NCBI GenBank assembly: GCA_002763025.1 | Contig: PCYG01000002.1 | Coordinates: 1 to 6,812, forward strand | Source of the DNA: Candidatus Woesearchaeota archaeon CG10_big_fil_rev_8_21_14_0_10_32_24 | GTDB lineage: Archaea; Nanobdellota; Nanobdellia; Woesearchaeales; GW2011-AR9 | Length of the DNA stretch: 6,812 bases | Reading direction: 5' to 3' | Shown here: piece after piece, positions 5,455 to 6,812 of the stretch | Layout of the letters: each line of letters opens with the position of its first letter | How positions within the stretch are numbered: the first letter of the stretch is position 1 | The notes under the pieces: model-generated | What the model was told of the DNA's origin: nothing | The model's input: the letters and a program-made list of their open reading frames with translations, nothing else | Databases searched by the model: none | Position numbers and translations under genes: made by a program

Positions 5455-6327
5455 ATGGGAGCACATACAATAGAATTATCGGACTTAGAACGTGGTGTTC
5501 AACGAGAGTTTTCTATAACACCAATATTTCTACGTTTTATTTTATCTAGATATAATGCTGGTGACCAACAAACACTTGATGAATGTATGCGTGTAGCTGC
5601 CGATTTTACTGCAATAACTTACCGAGAAATGGCAATAATAATACATTCTCAACTTCCTAAAAATCCTGATGAGTATAAGCACAGAAGTAGGTTCTCATTT
5701 GTAAATAAGTTAGCTGTGCCCAATGTTGGTGATATGGGTTCTGTGCATAATCCAACACTAGATGGTGTTGTCTATAGTTCGTTTGTTAATAGTGAAAAAG
5801 ATGTTTCAGGACAAACAAAAAATGCTACAGTTTATGTGCCAATTGTTCATCTTCATACGCACCCTGGAAAAATAGGTCATAGAGAAACTGGAACATTTCC
5901 ATCTAAGAATGATTTAATGAATACAAGGGCAAGATATCAGTCAGAGGTTGATGTTGCTGGTGTTCGGTTACGGATCGTGAATCCAGAGTTACAAGTAATC
6001 AATATGAGTACTGGTTTAGCATTCTCGGGATATCTACCAATAAGTAGCCAATTATTTTATCAGTTTACAGGAAACGATCAAGCATATCAGGATTTTTTGA
6101 ATGGTTATGATAGGTTATTATCCGATTGCTCTTCTAGCCCAAAGAAATTTGCTCAACAAATGCAACGTAGCGGTGCTTTTAAAACAGAATATTTTGAACC
6201 AGGGGAATTGGTTGGGCGTTTTGATGTTAAAAGAGAAAACGGACAGGGGATTAAGATTAAGAAGAAGAATGAAACTAAACTAGCAAGGAAGTTTGCTTAT
6301 ACTTTGAAGGTTTATAGACAATATTAA
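5455..6327 (+). CDS. Putative JAMM/MPN-like metalloprotease
   Basis: Protein of 290 residues. The core evidence is the segment VHLHTHPG (131-138) followed by FPSKNDL (148-154). This matches the JAMM signature H-x-H-P...P-S-x-x-D, with predicted zinc ligands His134, His136 and Asp153 and the usual Ser150. JAMM proteins remove ubiquitin-like modifiers (archaeal SAMPs) or cleave other isopeptide or peptide bonds. The spacing from the second His to Asp is 17 residues instead of the usual 11, so the loop is longer, and the upstream catalytic Glu is not certain (Glu73 is about the right distance). The regions before about 80 and after about 195 are unfamiliar; the C-terminus is Lys-rich (267-279). 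The ATG at 5455 is preferred over the in-frame GTG at 5407 because the TATA box lies between them. It is flanked by an inverted repeat. No partner ubiquitin-like gene is visible. Confidence 0.65.
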   Translation: MGAHTIELSDLERGVQREFSITPIFLRFILSRYNAGDQQTLDECMRVAADFTAITYREMAIIIHSQLPKNPDEYKHRSRFSFVNKLAVPNVGDMGSVHNPTLDGVVYSSFVNSEKDVSGQTKNATVYVPIVHLHTHPGKIGHRETGTFPSKNDLMNTRARYQSEVDVAGVRLRIVNPELQVINMSTGLAFSGYLPISSQLFYQFTGNDQAYQDFLNGYDRLLSDCSSSPKKFAQQMQRSGAFKTEYFEPGELVGRFDVKRENGQGIKIKKKNETKLARKFAYTLKVYRQY

Positions 6328-6338
6328 ATATTATTTTT
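6320..6338 (+). terminator. Likely terminator at the JAMM stop codon
   Basis: AATATT (6320-6325) and AATATT (6327-6332) can pair around a single A, followed by TTTTT (6334-6338). The dyad overlaps the TAA stop at 6325-6327. This is a weak AT-only stem; the T-run is the better argument. Confidence 0.35.
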
Positions 6339-6339
6339 A

Positions 6340-6349
6340 GGAACTCCCC
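6340..6349 (-). repeat. Right arm of the 10-bp inverted repeat
   Basis: GGAACTCCCC, the exact reverse complement of positions 5366-5375. It lies 12 nt after the JAMM stop codon. Confidence 0.6.
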
Positions 6350-6362
6350 AGTTATACTTTTA

Positions 6363-6470
6363 ATGTTAATCATCAGTTTAGTTCTTAGAAAGGCGCCAGT
6401 CATAAATACCGTTTTAGCGTTAGCGTACGTATCGTTTAGGTCACAAAAAATTGGATTTAATCATAATTAA
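6363..6470 (+). other. CpG-rich 35-codon ORF in the JAMM-glutaredoxin gap, uncertain
   Basis: The gap between the convergent JAMM and glutaredoxin genes holds a plus-strand ORF, starting MLIISLVLRKAP and ending SQKIGFNHN, that overlaps the glutaredoxin stop by 4 nt. Its frame is open upstream to 6318. It has no Shine-Dalgarno motif and no TATA box at the leaderless distance. Five CpG dinucleotides fall within 6410-6434, including a tandem TTAGCG and the palindrome CGTACG, unlike the surroundings. GGCGCC occurs at 6392-6397. It may be a gene remnant or a non-coding regulatory patch. Confidence 0.2.
6445..6450 (-). terminator. T-run terminator of the glutaredoxin gene
   Basis: On the minus strand a run of six T lies 17 nt after the glutaredoxin stop codon, which is sufficient for archaeal termination. 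There is no clear stem before it. Confidence 0.45.
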
Positions 6471-6751
6471 TTAACCATTTCTTTTAACTTACCTTCTTTC
6501 ATCAGTTTTAAGGTAATATCACATCCACCAACAAACGTTCCATTAATGTATAATTGTGGAATAGTTGGCCAATTAGAATATTCTTTGATACCTTCTCTAA
6601 TCTCTTCATCACTTAATACATCAAAAGACGCAAATTCAACTCCTAATTCTTCTAATACATTTTTGACTTGCAGGGAAAATCCACATTTAGGTTGTTGGGG
6701 TGTTCCTTTCATAAATAAGTGACATCCAACGGTGTAAGTGATATTCCACAA
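6467..6751 (-). CDS. Monothiol glutaredoxin, CGFS type
   Basis: CGFS-type monothiol glutaredoxin with a thioredoxin fold. The family binds a glutathione-ligated [2Fe-2S] cluster and takes part in iron-sulfur cluster delivery. Visible features are LFMKGTP at 12-18 (Lys15 for glutathione), the active-site CGFS at 23-26, the cis-proline segment WPTIPQLY at 61-68 and GGCD at 75-78. The Trp-Pro and GGCD motifs match the Grx4/Grx5 class closely. The N-terminus is odd. Family members usually carry a helix of about 15-20 residues before the first strand, but here an in-frame TAA precedes a TTG at 6751, the only start giving a complete first strand. The ATG at 6712 would remove most of that strand. 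A TTG start, a lost helix or a local frameshift are all possible. Archaeal cells often lack glutathione, so the in vivo thiol is uncertain. Confidence 0.9.
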   Translation of the reverse strand: MWNITYTVGCHLFMKGTPQQPKCGFSLQVKNVLEELGVEFASFDVLSDEEIREGIKEYSNWPTIPQLYINGTFVGGCDITLKLMKEGKLKEMVN

Positions 6752-6788
6752 TTCTTAATTCCACAGGAAACACAGGTCAAAACCGAAA

Positions 6789-6797
6789 GATAAATAG
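6789..6797 (-). promoter_or_regulatory. Possible TATA box of the glutaredoxin gene
   Basis: On the minus strand CTATTTATC (6797-6789) resembles the TraB box. It would start transcription near 6767, giving a leader of about 16 nt before the TTG at 6751. The spacing does not fit a leaderless start at any ATG. The remaining bases to the window end show nothing further. Confidence 0.35.
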
Positions 6798-6812
6798 AGG
6801 AATACACCTTTT

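Noticed and set aside
6101..6283. A 60-codon plus-strand frame inside the JAMM gene
   Set aside because: It is wholly contained in the JAMM coding region in another frame and has no ribosome-binding site or promoter of its own.
5366..6349. A complete insertion sequence or casposon
   Set aside because: There is no transposase, integrase or Cas1-like protein between the inverted repeats and no target-site duplication; only a cassette-like arrangement can be claimed.
6343..6438. Minus-strand SSU-rRNA-like strings in order (TAAACGAT, GCTAACGC, CTGGGGAGT)
   Set aside because: The spacing is wrong: about 65 nt separate the last two strings where rRNA has about 10. The bases between do not resemble rRNA, and the last string overlaps the inverted-repeat arm. 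Treated as chance; an Rfam SSU model search would settle it.

Overview
The window looks like part of the chromosome of an AT-rich archaeon. The archaeal signs are a replication factor C small subunit, a short PRC-barrel protein, a TraB/PrgY-type protein, and TATA boxes preceded by BRE-like A-rich elements at a fixed distance from start codons. Short intergenic gaps and AT-rich composition would fit a DPANN lineage (Woesearchaeota/Pacearchaeota-like), but that placement is inference. No complete tRNA, rRNA, CRISPR array, transposase or integrase was recognised.

Layout, left to right. Positions 1-165 are an unassigned, GC-richer block with nested inverted repeats. Two minus-strand genes follow: an unknown 96-aa protein (170-460) and a short TraB-family protein (507-1193). 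A compact divergent promoter region separates TraB from a plus-strand PRC-barrel gene (1267-1539) and a possible 31-aa ORF (1544-1639). A CPA1-type cation/proton antiporter (1686-3005) and an MscS-family mechanosensitive channel (3009-4067) sit 3 nt apart and form a plausible ion and osmotic-homeostasis pair. A 64-aa membrane protein (4117-4311) precedes rfcS (4352-5314), the clamp-loader small subunit. A JAMM/MPN-like putative metalloprotease (5455-6327) follows, bracketed by a 10-bp perfect inverted repeat about 1 kb apart. A minus-strand CGFS monothiol glutaredoxin (6467-6751) closes the window.

Two modes of translation initiation appear. The three genes at the left (96-aa, TraB, PRC) have Shine-Dalgarno-like sites. 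The antiporter, MscS, 64-aa protein, rfcS and JAMM genes lack them. Each of these five has a TATA-like box starting about 28-30 nt before the chosen ATG, which predicts leaderless mRNAs. For the JAMM gene this moves the start from the upstream GTG at 5407 to the ATG at 5455.

Most of the window is ordinary archaeal housekeeping sequence. The parts most worth a second look are the JAMM cassette with its flanking inverted repeat and divergent catalytic loop, the structured block at the left edge, the leaderless promoter set, and two very small genes.
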